Notes: generated by a model not told the origin, from the sequence alone. Shown: positions 25,154 to 35,275, counted from the stretch's first letter. The stretch is 64,000 nt of DNA from Thiohalorhabdus sp. Cl-TMA (GCF_041821045.1 NZ_JBGUAW010000013.1:1-64000), one strand, 5' to 3'. Program-made: numbers and translations.

Positions 25154-26665
25154 TCAGTCCTGCTCCCGGGCCAGAGGCTCGAAGCGCCGAAGCTCCGAAA
25201 GCCGGTATCCGGTATAGCTTCCCAGCATCAGGATCAACGCCAGGAGGATCAGCTGGACCCCCAGGAAGTTGAAGCTCAGATGGCGCACCAGGGGCGCGGT
25301 CATGGCGAGGTAGGCGAGCACCGCGGTAAGCAGGCTGCCGCCGCCCTGGATAACCACCTCCCACGGCCCCTCCTCCTCCCAGAGGATCGACATCCGCTCG
25401 ATGGTCCAGGCGAGGATGATAGTCGGGAAGAAGGTGATCACCAGGCCTTCCTGGAAGCCCAGCCGATAGGCCAGCACGGAATACGCGGAAATGATCAGGA
25501 TCACCGTGATTATGACCGCCGACACCCGGGCCACCAGGAGCAGGTTCAGGTGGGACAGGTAATTGCGGATCAACAGGCCGGTGCCGACGATGAGCAGGAA
25601 GGCGATCAGGCCGGTTAGCAGGGTGGTCTGCATGAAGGCCAGGGCGAACAGAACCGGCATGAAGGTGCCCGAGGTCTTGATGCCAACCAGGATGCGCAGC
25701 AGCACGACCACCAGCGCGCCCACGGGAATCAGCAGGATATTCTTGAAAAGCGCCTGCTCCTCCAGCGGCAGCGAATGGATGGAGAAATCCAGGAGGCTCC
25801 CCCCGTTCAGCGCATTGCGCATGGCCGTGGAGGCCGGGATGTCGTGGCGCAGCATGGAGAAAAGCACCCGCGACCCCGTACCCCCTTCCACCTCCAGGAG
25901 CGGTATGTGCCCGGTGGACCAGAGCAGGAGGTTGTCCGGCCGTCCCGAACGCCCGCTCTCGGGGTTGAGAAGCAGTCTGCGCTGCCCATCCAGCACGTAG
26001 ACCCACTTCTCGAGGGTCTGCCTCCGGCGTCCGTCCCGCAGGCGCAGCCCGTGCACCTCCCGGGCGCTAATCCCCGCCTGGTGTAACAGCCGCACCAACA
26101 GCGGCGCCGGCTCGAAGCGGTTCAGCAGCAATCGGACATTGCCGTCATCCGCGGGTGCGGAAAGGCGTTTCGTGATCTCGCGGGCCAGGCTGAAGGCATC
26201 CGCGGAGCGCCGGCGTGCCTGTTCCAGGATCTGCTCGGCGGCCGTGCCCAGCGGCCGCTCCCACACGGTGGTCCCGGGAGGCTGCGGCGGCGCCAGGAGG
26301 GGGGCGCTATTCTTCGGCGTCACCAGGAATTGGGCGGCATAATAGAGCTGCTGTTTCCCTTCCGCCCGGCGCTTGGCCCACTGTGCCCAGCGTCCCTTTT
26401 CCTTATCGAGGTAGCTGAGGCCGTACCCGGAAGAGGCGGTGCTCTCCGTGAGCAGGCTGAAACCGGCCGGCGTGGTGGGCAGGGCGAGCGAGACCTTCGC
26501 GGGGCCGCCTTCGGCGGTGAAGCTTACCACGGCCTCCACCTCCCAGACCTGGCGCTCCTGCCCGGGGGCGAGCGGAACGCCCATGGCCAGATGCCGATGC
26601 AGGGTCATGGCCAGGCCGATGAGCAGTAAAAGACCAACCAGGAAATAGAAGCCTTTTCGGGGCAT
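25154..26665 (-). CDS. Inactive-transglutaminase-like / 7TM membrane protein
   Basis: A 503-residue protein. After a single N-terminal membrane anchor (GFYFLVGLLLLIGLAMTL) comes a periplasmic domain of about 220 residues with a transglutaminase-like segment (LLNRFEPAPLLVRLLHQAGI, then SAREVHGLRLRDGRR) that lacks the Cys-His-Asp triad. The C-terminal half has about seven membrane helices (FKNILLIPVGALVVVLLRIL, TGLIAFLLIVGTGLLIRNYL and others). This architecture is known as an inactive transglutaminase fused to 7TM. It overlaps the upstream protease gene at TAATG and is followed directly by the RimK-like gene. The three proteins probably act together at the membrane. Confidence 0.9.
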   Translation of the reverse strand: MPRKGFYFLVGLLLLIGLAMTLHRHLAMGVPLAPGQERQVWEVEAVVSFTAEGGPAKVSLALPTTPAGFSLLTESTASSGYGLSYLDKEKGRWAQWAKRRAEGKQQLYYAAQFLVTPKNSAPLLAPPQPPGTTVWERPLGTAAEQILEQARRRSADAFSLAREITKRLSAPADDGNVRLLLNRFEPAPLLVRLLHQAGISAREVHGLRLRDGRRRQTLEKWVYVLDGQRRLLLNPESGRSGRPDNLLLWSTGHIPLLEVEGGTGSRVLFSMLRHDIPASTAMRNALNGGSLLDFSIHSLPLEEQALFKNILLIPVGALVVVLLRILVGIKTSGTFMPVLFALAFMQTTLLTGLIAFLLIVGTGLLIRNYLSHLNLLLVARVSAVIITVILIISAYSVLAYRLGFQEGLVITFFPTIILAWTIERMSILWEEEGPWEVVIQGGGSLLTAVLAYLAMTAPLVRHLSFNFLGVQLILLALILMLGSYTGYRLSELRRFEPLAREQD

Positions 26666-27597
26666 TACGGCTCGGCCCTGGCGCCGCTGCCCCCTTCCCG
26701 AGGTTGGGAAGACTCGGAATATTCGGGACGCCCTTGGAGGTACTTTCGGCTCACGTCGATAACCGCGATGTCCATCATGAAGCGCCTGCCCAGAAGCAGG
26801 GGATAGGAAAGGTTCGTCCGGTTCTCAAGGGTGAACTGGGTCCGCTGGGTCACCGGCCCCACTTGCACGGGCAGGCGGATGACGGGGCGCGAGTCGGTTC
26901 CGGAGGCCTGGATGATCCGCACACGCCGGATTACCGGGGCCTCGATCAACCGTCCCCGGGCCCGTTCCGGGAATTCGTGCTCTTTCTCGCTCAAGGCGAG
27001 CCGGAACCGGACCCAGTCCTCGCCTTCCCGCTCGAACTCCTGGATCTCCTTGGCGGATAACGAGGAGGTTTCCGCCCCGGAATCGATGCGCGCCTGGAGC
27101 GCGAGCCCGAGCGTCGGAAAACCCGCCCATTCCTCGCGCCCGAAGGTGATGGATTGCTGGGGCAGCTTTTCGCTTTTGGACTCGACCTGCCGGGAGGTTC
27201 CCGGACCGGTCTCCCTTTTTGCGGCTTTCCCGATCGATTCCAGGTGCGTCAGTACCCGCCGCATCAGAACCGTCTGCCGGGACACGGAGCCGTCCAGCTT
27301 GGCGAGCCGGCTCCGGAGGTCCTCGGCCAGTCCCGCGGCCCGCTCGGACAACATTTTGCGGTTCTCCGCGATCTGCGCCCTTTCACGCTCTTGGGCCCGG
27401 AGGATGCGCTGTTCGAGGGCCGATATTCGTCGCTCGAATTGGGCCTGGCCCACGGGGGGATCGGGCGTTTCGCCGTTGGTGGCACACCCGGCAACCGCCA
27501 CCAATCCCGTGATGGCGGCCACCAAGCCTCTACGGCGCGTGCTGTTCAAGGTGAAGCCCGGGCGCATCGAGGAAATTGCGGTCGAATGACGAAACAT
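26665..27597 (-). CDS. Retropepsin-like (RimB/ATP-dependent zinc protease family) lipoprotein
   Basis: A 310-residue predicted lipoprotein. The signal peptide ends GLVAVAGCATNG (lipobox VAGC), followed by a coiled-coil region (about residues 55-125) and a C-terminal aspartyl-protease-like domain. The active-site motif is ALQARIDSGAETSSLSAKEI (Asp in DSGA), with the later strand SYPLLLGRRFMMDIAVIDVS. Database naming calls this family ATP-dependent zinc protease, but the fold is retropepsin-like. It is the first gene of a three-gene operon with the 7TM and RimK-like genes (TAATG overlap). Presumably it trims or matures the target of the ligase; this is inferred from context. Confidence 0.88.
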   Translation of the reverse strand: MFRHSTAISSMRPGFTLNSTRRRGLVAAITGLVAVAGCATNGETPDPPVGQAQFERRISALEQRILRAQERERAQIAENRKMLSERAAGLAEDLRSRLAKLDGSVSRQTVLMRRVLTHLESIGKAAKRETGPGTSRQVESKSEKLPQQSITFGREEWAGFPTLGLALQARIDSGAETSSLSAKEIQEFEREGEDWVRFRLALSEKEHEFPERARGRLIEAPVIRRVRIIQASGTDSRPVIRLPVQVGPVTQRTQFTLENRTNLSYPLLLGRRFMMDIAVIDVSRKYLQGRPEYSESSQPREGGSGARAEP

Positions 27598-27986
27598 CCC
27601 TCAATGTTCCCCCTTGGCCGACCTGGGTTCATGGTTCGCGTATTTCCGACACCCCGAGGCCATCGCACGGCTGCGGCCCGGTCCACAGCCCGTTTCCGGG
27701 GAGAATATGCCCGCCGGCAAAGCCGGGCAGCTTGCATCCGTGGGACGGTGGCCAGCCAGGAGAAGGGATAGCCTTAAATCGGATCGGCGGCCCGGAAAAG
27801 GTGAGGCGGGTGTGGGGGCTTTTCGTCCTGCCTAGCGGGGCTTTGTCGACGAACCGTACCCCGCCCCCAAAAGGTAAACAACCACTTACATACAGCCCTT
27901 CCTTCGGGCTTACTCCGTGGCAAGTATTCCCCTTCAGCGTACGGTCCAGCCAAACCATCTCTGGGCACTAGGAGGCCCATACCCTC
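27598..27986. other. Non-coding interval between divergent-ended operons
   Basis: About 390 bp with no convincing gene on either strand. It contains the promoter region of the protease operon at its left end and the 3' flank of the HDOD gene at its right. Confidence 0.4.
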
Positions 27987-29237
27987 TCAGTTCAGGGCAT
28001 CCCGGACCGACTGCGTCCAGGCAACCGCCTCGAGATAGGATTCCGCGAGGCGGTCCTGGGTAAGCCCGGTACGGGCAGTATCTCGCCATTCGCCCCGCTC
28101 GTAGGTCATGACGTCCGCCAGAACCCGGCCGACCGGTCCCTCGTGCCGCAGCAAGGCGGCCTCCACCTCGGCCGAAAGCGGCAGCTCGGCCACCACTTCG
28201 GCCATGGGGCGGTCGAAGAGGGCATCCAGGATCGAGACCAGACCCGTGGTGAAATGAATATCGGTTTTCGAGGCCCGCAGCTGTCCGGCCACGTTTTCGG
28301 CCATTCGGGCACGGATGAGACCGGTCATGGCGAGCTCCGAGGGTTTGCCGGGAACGCTGCCCATGGTCAGCCAGGCAGCCCAGGTACGTACCGGCTCGCG
28401 ACCCAGATACACCAACGCCCGATGGACGGAATCGATACGCGAGCGGATGGGAAAGAATGCCGAGTTGATGAGACGCAGCAATCGGTAGGTCAGGTCCACG
28501 TCCTGGGAGATGAGGGTGGCGAGATCCTCGAGGTCGTTTTGCGGATCCTGCAGCTTACCGAGCAACCGGAGCGCGCTGAGGCGCCTAGACGACAGAGCGG
28601 ATCCACTAACCCCCTGGGGCCGAGCGTAGAAATACCCCTGGAACCATTCGAATCCCAGCTCACGGCAGAGCATGTGCTCCTCGGGCGTTTCCACCTTTTC
28701 CGCCAGAAGCCCGACGGGGTGCCGCTGCAATTCCCGGACGCATTCCGTAAGCTCCGCCCGGTCATAGCTCTGGATATCGACTTTGACCATGTCGGCGTAC
28801 CCCAACAGAGCCTGGTGCGGCCCGTTGAGCACGAAATCGTCCAGAGCCAGGGTGTAGCCGCTCTCCTTGAGCGCCCTCAAGGCATCCATAACCGCGGAAT
28901 CGGGATCCACATCCTCGAGGACCTCCAGAACGAAACGGCCGGGATCCAATGCCGCGCCCTGGAAGGCGAGGAGAAAGGATCGGGGCAGGTTGATGAAGGC
29001 GCGGTATCCCTCTACGAGCGCCTCCAGCCGGCCGTTGGTGAGCAGCTCCAGAAGCACCGAGGAAGTGGCCCGCTCGGCCCATCCCCCATTCCCCTCAGCA
29101 TCGGGCTCGCCGCCCCGGTAGAGCAGCTCGTATCCGACCACCGCATCGGATCGATCGAACACCGGCTGACGGGCCACCAACAACGGCGGGGCTTCGGTTT
29201 CATGAAGCGGTGCACCGTCCCCTTCAGGATGCGCCAT
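27987..29237 (-). CDS. EAL/HDOD domain signalling protein (YuxH-like)
   Basis: A 416-residue protein with an N-terminal degenerate EAL domain and a C-terminal HDOD domain. The EAL motif region reads VVGYELLYRGG in place of ExLxR, typical of the YuxH group. LALDDFVLNG, ADMVKVDIQSYD and LAEKVETPEEH are recognisable. Catalytic cyclic-di-GMP hydrolysis is doubtful because key residues differ. HDOD follows from about residue 215: QNDLEDLATLISQDVDLTYR, LLRLINSAFF, and TTGLVSILDALFDRPMAEV. Such proteins scaffold signalling and cell-cycle or motility control. It lies 59 bp after a PAS-GGDEF gene on the same strand, making a probable cyclic-di-GMP operon. Confidence 0.92.
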   Translation of the reverse strand: MAHPEGDGAPLHETEAPPLLVARQPVFDRSDAVVGYELLYRGGEPDAEGNGGWAERATSSVLLELLTNGRLEALVEGYRAFINLPRSFLLAFQGAALDPGRFVLEVLEDVDPDSAVMDALRALKESGYTLALDDFVLNGPHQALLGYADMVKVDIQSYDRAELTECVRELQRHPVGLLAEKVETPEEHMLCRELGFEWFQGYFYARPQGVSGSALSSRRLSALRLLGKLQDPQNDLEDLATLISQDVDLTYRLLRLINSAFFPIRSRIDSVHRALVYLGREPVRTWAAWLTMGSVPGKPSELAMTGLIRARMAENVAGQLRASKTDIHFTTGLVSILDALFDRPMAEVVAELPLSAEVEAALLRHEGPVGRVLADVMTYERGEWRDTARTGLTQDRLAESYLEAVAWTQSVRDALN

Positions 29238-29296
29238 GACGGATACTCTCTCGAAACCGGAAAGCGATTCTTCGGCCCCTCACCGGCATCGGCAGC

Positions 29297-30220
29297 CTAC
29301 TCTTCCAGAGAAACGAGCTCATAGGTATCACCCCCCCGCTCCTTGGCGCGGAAAAGGGCCCGGTCCGCCTCCCGAAGCAAATCATCTACCGACCGGGGCC
29401 CACCCCTGTACACGCTGATCCCGATGCTGGCAGTTACGCGAACCATGTCTTCGCCCAACGTCACCTCCCTGGATACGGCCTCCAGGAAGCCCGTAGCGAT
29501 CCGGGAAGCGGCCTCCCGCGGGGCATTATCCACCTGGAAAACCCCCACGAACTCATCGCCGCCCCACCGGCCAATAGTGTCCTCCTCGCGGCAGGCGCCC
29601 GATAATCGCTCCGCAAGGATTGCCAGCAGCCGGTCTCCCAGGCAGTGTCCCCAGTGATCGTTCAGCGCCTTGAACCGGTCGAGATCCAGAAAGCAGACCA
29701 TCAACGAGTCGCCGTTACGCCGTATACGGGCGGTGGCATTGGCAAGCCGATCTTCCGTAAGCCCCCGGTTGGGGAGTCCCGTGAGCCGATCCCGGCAAGC
29801 CTGTCGCTCATAGGTCTCAAGCTTGTCCCGCCAGGCCGCCGCTGCTTCCACCATCATGGAGACCTCGATCCAGAGGACCACCCGGCCCCCACCGGCCAAT
29901 AGGCGCTCCCGCTCCATCAGCCACTGCCCCCCTCCGAGGCGGGAGAACGAACCGGCGTCAAGCTCGGTAAGCCCGTCGGGTTCCGTCCCGGACGGTGGAC
30001 AAACCCCGACCATTTCCCGGACATCCTCTGGCGTTCTCCCCAGCAAGGTCTTATTCTCGGCGGTCGAACTCGGGAGCAAAGCCTGGAATTCCCGATTGCA
30101 CCAGCATAGCCGGTCATTCTCATCAAATACGGCCGCGGCCTCGGGCAGATTCGCCAGAGCTGCGAGCACCACGCCGGGCTCCCGATCTCCTGGCGCCCCA
30201 CCGGGCAGTTCCGGGATCAC
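29297..30220 (-). CDS. PAS-GGDEF diguanylate cyclase
   Basis: A 307-residue soluble protein. An N-terminal PAS-like domain (about residues 15-125; ANLPEAAAVFDENDRLCWCN) is joined through a helix to a GGDEF domain starting at DRLTGLPNRGLTEDRL. The active site is RWGGDEFVGVF, fully canonical, so it should make cyclic-di-GMP. An RxxD inhibitory site (REED) lies five residues before GGDEF, so product inhibition is expected. FLDLDRFKALNDHWGHCLGD is also intact. It precedes the EAL/HDOD gene by 59 bp on the same strand. Confidence 0.94.
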   Translation of the reverse strand: MIPELPGGAPGDREPGVVLAALANLPEAAAVFDENDRLCWCNREFQALLPSSTAENKTLLGRTPEDVREMVGVCPPSGTEPDGLTELDAGSFSRLGGGQWLMERERLLAGGGRVVLWIEVSMMVEAAAAWRDKLETYERQACRDRLTGLPNRGLTEDRLANATARIRRNGDSLMVCFLDLDRFKALNDHWGHCLGDRLLAILAERLSGACREEDTIGRWGGDEFVGVFQVDNAPREAASRIATGFLEAVSREVTLGEDMVRVTASIGISVYRGGPRSVDDLLREADRALFRAKERGGDTYELVSLEE

Positions 30221-30484
30221 CCTGCGTTTCCCCAGCCTGACCGGCGCGAATCAGTCAGTGGCTCCAACAATGGGACATACCCCCTATTTTTCCGGGCATC
30301 TCCGTTACCATGCCCGCTTTCCGGTACCGTTGCCTCCGGACTTCCGGCACATTCCGGCCAGGCATCCAGGAAGCCCCCATCTTCTACCAGAGGTTCGTTA
30401 TTCGAGCGTTATCTTCCCCGTACTGTGGGAAAAGGCCCCCCGTGCAGCGCCCGCCGGAAGGCACCAAGGTATAAGGGGGCTTGG

Positions 30485-33400
30485 TTGACCACCCTGTCCG
30501 TCAGGCTGCTCGGCGCCCTGGAGCTTCATCTGGACAGTGAACGGCTCGCGCTTCCGTCCCGAGCCAAGGAGCGGGCCCTGCTTGCCTATCTGGCGGCCCA
30601 CCCCCGAGAGCCCTGCTCCCGTTCGCACCTGGGAGACCTCTTCTGGCCGGATCACTCCGCCGCCAAGGCTCGGAACAATCTGCGTCAGGTCCTCCACAAC
30701 CTCCGCAAGCTCCTGGCCACTCCGCCGCAACTGCCCGATCCCTTCCAAACGGACCGCTCGCGGGTGGCCTGGAGCCCCGACCTCCATGTGCAGACCGACC
30801 TGCAGCAGATTCTGGCCCTGCAGGGCCAAGGGGGATCGGGCGCTCTGTCGACCGATGAGGCCGAGCTGGCTCGGGCGGTCACTCGGTACCGGGGGGCTTT
30901 TCTCGCCGACCTGGACGCCCCTCCGGATCTGGAAGAATTCCAGGAATGGCTTTCCGCCACTCGGCGCCACTTCCATAATCTAGCGCTCCGGCTGCTTGAT
31001 CGGCTTATCGACGTTCAGGAAGGGCATGGTGCTTTGCAGGCGGCGGTTGATTCCGCCCGCAGGCGGGTGGAGCTGGCCCCCGAAGAGGAATTGGGCCACC
31101 GCCGGCTGATGGGGCTCCTGGCCCAATGCGGCGACGTCAACGCCGCCCTCCGCCAGTACGAGGAATGCCGGCGGATTCTCGATGCCGAGCTGAGCACGGA
31201 GCCCGTAAAGGCCACTCGGGATCTGCGCGCCCGGATACTCGGCGGCCAGATCCCCAGCAGGTCAGGTCCGGACAGCCCGGCACAGGATTCCCACGGGCTG
31301 GCTCCCGAATGGCGGCAGGTCACGGTCGTTGCACTGTCCTGCGCCTGGCCGCCCGATTCCAGCGCGGAGGATTCCGCCCGGGCCTTTGACCGGATCCTGG
31401 GCGGAGCAAGCCATTTGCTCCGATACCGGAAGGGCCATGTCCTACGGCCCTATGGCCGCACGCTACTGGCCTACTTCGGCTACCCCGCGGCCCGTGAGCA
31501 GGGCTCCCTCGAGGCTGTCTCGGCGGCCCTCGATATCCTCCAGGACACCGAGCTGGCACCCCGGGTCCACATTGGCGTGCACACCGGGTCCCTGCTCACC
31601 GGGCAAGACCCGGACACACCGGACCCGGCGGGCACGATCACGGAACGGGCCCTGGCCCTTCGGGACCGGGCGGAAAGCGGCTGCATCGTTGCGAGCCCGG
31701 AGATCCTCCGGCTTCACCGGAGCTGTTTCCGGTTCGAGCCGCTGCCGGAGGATGGTTTCTGGCTAATCCCCGAGGCACCGCCGCACGTCAATCTGGGACC
31801 TACGGAGCCTTTTGTCGGCCGTCACCGCGAGCTGGAGCACCTGCGGACCATCGCCCGGGAAGTCAGGCAGCGAGGAACGCGGGCAGTGCTGGTGGAGGGC
31901 GAGCCGGGGATCGGGAAAAGCCGGCTGCTCCAGGAAACGGCATTCGAGCTGCGGAACCGGGAGAACTTCCTGGTCCGCGAAATGCAATGCCGGGAAACCA
32001 TCCGCTCCGACCCATTCGGCCCGGTGGCCGGTCTCCTCCGGCAACTTGCCGGTCTTCACGACATCGCCACGGGGACCGAGGCCCGTAGGCGCCTCGCGGC
32101 TTATCTGGATACCCTGCCCGGATTAACCTCCGGGGCCTTCGCCCTCCTCGCCCGGCTGCTCGGGATGGAGGAAAGCGTCCCGCCCCGTCTGGAGCCGTGG
32201 CAGGAGCGTCAAAGCCTGCTTGAAATCTGTCTGGAGCTGATTGCTCAGAGGACAGCGAATCACCCGGTAACGATGATCCTGGAGGATTACCAATGGGCGG
32301 ATTCGGGCACCCGGAGCCTGGTCCATCAAGTGGTCTCCTACCTTCAGGACCTTCCCGTGCTCATTCTGGTATCAGCCAGACCCGGTGCGGCTGCCGACCT
32401 CCCGGACGCCTTTCAGCGGCTTTCCCTGGGCCCGCTGGATGACCGGAGCAGTCGCCAGCTCCTGGCCGAAGATGGGGCAGCCCCCCTCCCCGATGAAGCG
32501 GACCGCATATTGCGGAAAGCGGAAGGCGTGCCCCTTTTCCTCAAAGAGCTCAGCAGGGCCGCGCAGGAGGAGGGGAAACCGGGAATCAGCACCCCCAGCA
32601 CCTTTCAGGAGCTTCTGGAAGCACGGCTGGAGCGGGTGGGCCCGGCCAAGCGGATCGCCCAGCTGGCCTCCGTGCTCGACCGCGAGGTTTCGGAGGCATG
32701 GCTTGCCGCACTGACCACCCTGGATCCGGAGACCCTTTCGGGGCAGCTCGACCAGCTCCTGGAAGCGGAGCTGTTGGACCCGGTTTCGGTAAGCGGGCAG
32801 CCGGGCTACCGTTTCCGCCACGTGCTCTACCAGGAAGCCGCCTACCGCACCCTCCCAAAGGCCGACCGTCGGGAGATCCACCGGCGCATAGTGGAGATCT
32901 TTCAGACACAGCGTACGGAGGAAGCCGCCAGATGGCCCCAGGCCGTCGCGCATCACGCCGAAGCCGGCGGACTTCCGGAAACCGCGCTGACGAATCGCCT
33001 GCGGGCGGGGTTCGCCGCGCTGGAAAGCACTTCCAATCAGGAAGCCCGCACCCATTTCCGGGCGGCGAGCGCGCTCCTCGAGCACCTGCCCGAGGCGCCG
33101 CTGAAGAACGACGCCACCATTCAGACCCATCTTGGACTCGGGCTGACGGCGCTGACCCTCTCCGGCTACGGCTCCATCGAGGCCCGGCACGAATTCCGGG
33201 CCGCCCTGGCCCGGCTCCCCGACGGGGCGGACCATGACCGTACCCGGTTCCAGATCCTGTGGGGGCTCTGGCTCGGTGCCAGCTCCCATTCCGGATACCG
33301 GGAGGCCCGGGGAATCGCCGAGCAGCAGCTCACACTCGCGAACCGCATGGCGGACCCGGCCCTCCAGGCCGCCGCCAACCTGGCCCTGGGCAACACCGCC

Positions 33401-34252
33401 TGCATGACGGGCCGTCCGCTCCAGGCCCTCCCCCATCTGGAAACGGCCGTCCAGTGCTTCGGCAGCACCGAGCATGCCCTGCTGGTCCGGTCCTTCGGCG
33501 AGAACCCCTGCGTTTCCGCGTTCGCCTTCCGGGCCTGGGCGGAATCGTGGCAGGGCCGGACCACCCGGGCCGAGACCACCATGGCCGCCACGCTCGACCG
33601 GGCCCGCAGCCTGGACCATCCCCCCACCCTCGCCTTCGCGCTCACCTTCGCCGGTCTATTGGCCTTCTTTCACGGGACCCCGGAGGAGGCGGAGCCGAAC
33701 ATCGCCGAGCTTCGGGCTATCGCCCACCGCTACCACTTCCAGCTCTGGGAGGCCGCCGGGGAGGCCCTGCAAGGCTGGTTCGAGGCCACGCAGCACCAAC
33801 AGCGCGGCATTACCCGCGTCGAGGCCAGCCTCGATCTGATGCGCAAGGCCATGCCGGGCACGGCCACGCCGTTCCTCGCGCTTCTGGTCAGCGCGCAGCT
33901 CCATTGCGACAGCCGGCAACGGACCCTGGAAACCGTGGGCAAGCTGGAAACCACCATGACTTCCATCGGGGATTTCTTCTATCTGCCGGAAGTGCTGCGT
34001 ATCGGCGGGCGGCTTCGGGCGGGAAACGGGCGGGACCGCCTGGGGCGGGCCCTGCTGTGGCGTGCCTACAAGTGCGCGGAAAGCCGCGGAATGGGCCTAT
34101 TCCAGCTTCGTGCCGCCGGGGACCTGGCTGACCTTGCGGATCACGAAGCCCAACAGGCTTTGGAAGCGGCCCTCGGTACAATCCCGGCGGGAGAAGACGG
34201 CCCGGATATCCGGCGGGCACGCCGCCATTGTGATCCATCCCTCAATGCCTGA
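30485..34252 (+). CDS. Giant BTAD / cyclase-like / AAA ATPase / TPR regulator
   Basis: A regulator of about 1255 residues. The N-terminal winged-helix OmpR/SARP-like domain is LSVRLLGALELHLDSERL, RAKERALLAYLAAHPREPCS. It is followed by a bacterial transcriptional activation domain (about 110-245; APEEELGHRRLMGLLAQCGD). A class III cyclase-like region (about 275-425) lacks the metal-binding aspartates of active enzymes. The AAA/STAND ATPase has Walker A LVEGEPGIGKSRLLQE and Walker B-like TMILEDYQWAD. The C-terminal 500 residues are TPR-like helices. TTG at 30485 is the likely start: AGGGGG lies 5 nt upstream and the conserved domain begins directly after it, whereas a GTG 60 nt earlier gives a basic leader with no SD. 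Likely a signal-sensing transcription activator; targets unknown. Confidence 0.9.
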   Translation: MTTLSVRLLGALELHLDSERLALPSRAKERALLAYLAAHPREPCSRSHLGDLFWPDHSAAKARNNLRQVLHNLRKLLATPPQLPDPFQTDRSRVAWSPDLHVQTDLQQILALQGQGGSGALSTDEAELARAVTRYRGAFLADLDAPPDLEEFQEWLSATRRHFHNLALRLLDRLIDVQEGHGALQAAVDSARRRVELAPEEELGHRRLMGLLAQCGDVNAALRQYEECRRILDAELSTEPVKATRDLRARILGGQIPSRSGPDSPAQDSHGLAPEWRQVTVVALSCAWPPDSSAEDSARAFDRILGGASHLLRYRKGHVLRPYGRTLLAYFGYPAAREQGSLEAVSAALDILQDTELAPRVHIGVHTGSLLTGQDPDTPDPAGTITERALALRDRAESGCIVASPEILRLHRSCFRFEPLPEDGFWLIPEAPPHVNLGPTEPFVGRHRELEHLRTIAREVRQRGTRAVLVEGEPGIGKSRLLQETAFELRNRENFLVREMQCRETIRSDPFGPVAGLLRQLAGLHDIATGTEARRRLAAYLDTLPGLTSGAFALLARLLGMEESVPPRLEPWQERQSLLEICLELIAQRTANHPVTMILEDYQWADSGTRSLVHQVVSYLQDLPVLILVSARPGAAADLPDAFQRLSLGPLDDRSSRQLLAEDGAAPLPDEADRILRKAEGVPLFLKELSRAAQEEGKPGISTPSTFQELLEARLERVGPAKRIAQLASVLDREVSEAWLAALTTLDPETLSGQLDQLLEAELLDPVSVSGQPGYRFRHVLYQEAAYRTLPKADRREIHRRIVEIFQTQRTEEAARWPQAVAHHAEAGGLPETALTNRLRAGFAALESTSNQEARTHFRAASALLEHLPEAPLKNDATIQTHLGLGLTALTLSGYGSIEARHEFRAALARLPDGADHDRTRFQILWGLWLGASSHSGYREARGIAEQQLTLANRMADPALQAAANLALGNTACMTGRPLQALPHLETAVQCFGSTEHALLVRSFGENPCVSAFAFRAWAESWQGRTTRAETTMAATLDRARSLDHPPTLAFALTFAGLLAFFHGTPEEAEPNIAELRAIAHRYHFQLWEAAGEALQGWFEATQHQQRGITRVEASLDLMRKAMPGTATPFLALLVSAQLHCDSRQRTLETVGKLETTMTSIGDFFYLPEVLRIGGRLRAGNGRDRLGRALLWRAYKCAESRGMGLFQLRAAGDLADLADHEAQQALEAALGTIPAGEDGPDIRRARRHCDPSLNA

Positions 34253-34303
34253 GCCGGCGCCCGAATGGCCTGCATCCCGACGGTCGCCCGTAGGTAGGGT
34301 CGG

Positions 34304-35275
34304 CTATTCAATGGCGGCATTGAACCGCTTCCGATACTCCCCCGGCGTAAGTCCGACGATCCGTGTGAACACCTTTCGAAATGCCCCCGCATCCGCATAC
34401 CCCACTTCCCAGGCAATTCGGTCAACGGGATAGCGGCCGAGCTCCAGCAGCTCCCGGGCCTTGCTGACCCGGAGGTGCTGGCCGTACTCGGTGGTGGTCA
34501 TGCCGGTGGCCGCCTGGAAGCGACGCAGCAAGGTTCGCTCCTCCAGCCCGGCTTTTTCCGACAGCACGGCCAACGAGGTTTCCTTGGCGGCCGTGGCGTG
34601 TAACCAGTGCTGGACCTTGAGAATCGCCGCATCACCATGGGTCAGCACGGGAGAAAAGGTGCTGTAGTAGCGCTGCTCCCGTCCCGCGGGATCGATGAGT
34701 AGCATACGTGCGGTCTCGACCATGATGCGCGGGCCAAGATAGCGGTCGACCAATCTGAGGCCCAGGTCCGTCCAGGACATGGCCCCACCCGCGGTGAACA
34801 GGTCGCCCTCATCAATGATCAGGCGATCCGTGTCCAGGTTCACCTCGGGATAGCGCTTTCGGAAGGTCTCCGTATACCTCCAGTGGGTAGTGGCCGCCCT
34901 CCCCTTGAGCACGCCGGTCTCCGCCAGCGGGAAGGCACCCGCACACACGGAGCTCAGGATCACGCCGGCCCCGTGCTGCGCTTCCAGCCAATCCACCAGA
35001 TGCCTGTCAATGGTTTCCGGCGCGGGTGTGGTAAGACTCGGCGGTAGGATAAGCACTGCCGGAGCGCTGTTCACGCCCGATGCGACGTCGACCACCCGCG
35101 CCGGGGCGGTGCCCCTGCCCGGCTGCCAGCGGGTTATCCGGAGCCGGGGCGTGTCCGCCTGCTGGGCTATGGCTATATCGTCAGCCACTTTGAACAAATC
35201 GGTAATGCCCAGTACCGCCGCTTCCTGCGCGCCGGGGTAGAGCACCAGCCCAATTTCCAGGGCATGGTCCGTCAT
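34304..35275 (-). CDS. GlxA family transcriptional regulator (DJ-1-like + AraC)
   Basis: A 323-residue regulator. The N-terminal DJ-1/PfpI-like domain ([39 protein letters not shown]) keeps a Cys at the elbow but in regulators acts as a sensor. The C-terminal AraC-type double helix-turn-helix domain has [20 protein letters not shown] and [20 protein letters not shown], the classic second recognition helix. It diverges from a cysteine hydrolase gene across 105 bp. A pair of 13-bp direct repeats spaced 21 bp, the first overlapping this gene's own start codon, suggests it controls itself and the hydrolase. Confidence 0.93.
   Translation of the reverse strand: MTDHALEIGLVLYPGAQEAAVLGITDLFKVADDIAIAQQADTPRLRITRWQPGRGTAPARVVDVASGVNSAPAVLILPPSLTTPAPETIDRHLVDWLEAQHGAGVILSSVCAGAFPLAETGVLKGRAATTHWRYTETFRKRYPEVNLDTDRLIIDEGDLFTAGGAMSWTDLGLRLVDRYLGPRIMVETARMLLIDPAGREQRYYSTFSPVLTHGDAAILKVQHWLHATAAKETSLAVLSEKAGLEERTLLRRFQAATGMTTTEYGQHLRVSKARELLELGRYPVDRIAWEVGYADAGAFRKVFTRIVGLTPGEYRKRFNAAIE

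Noticed and set aside
32372-33619. 415-codon minus-strand frame opposite the giant regulator
   Set aside because: No domain signature, no SD, and it lies entirely within a well-supported gene on the other strand.
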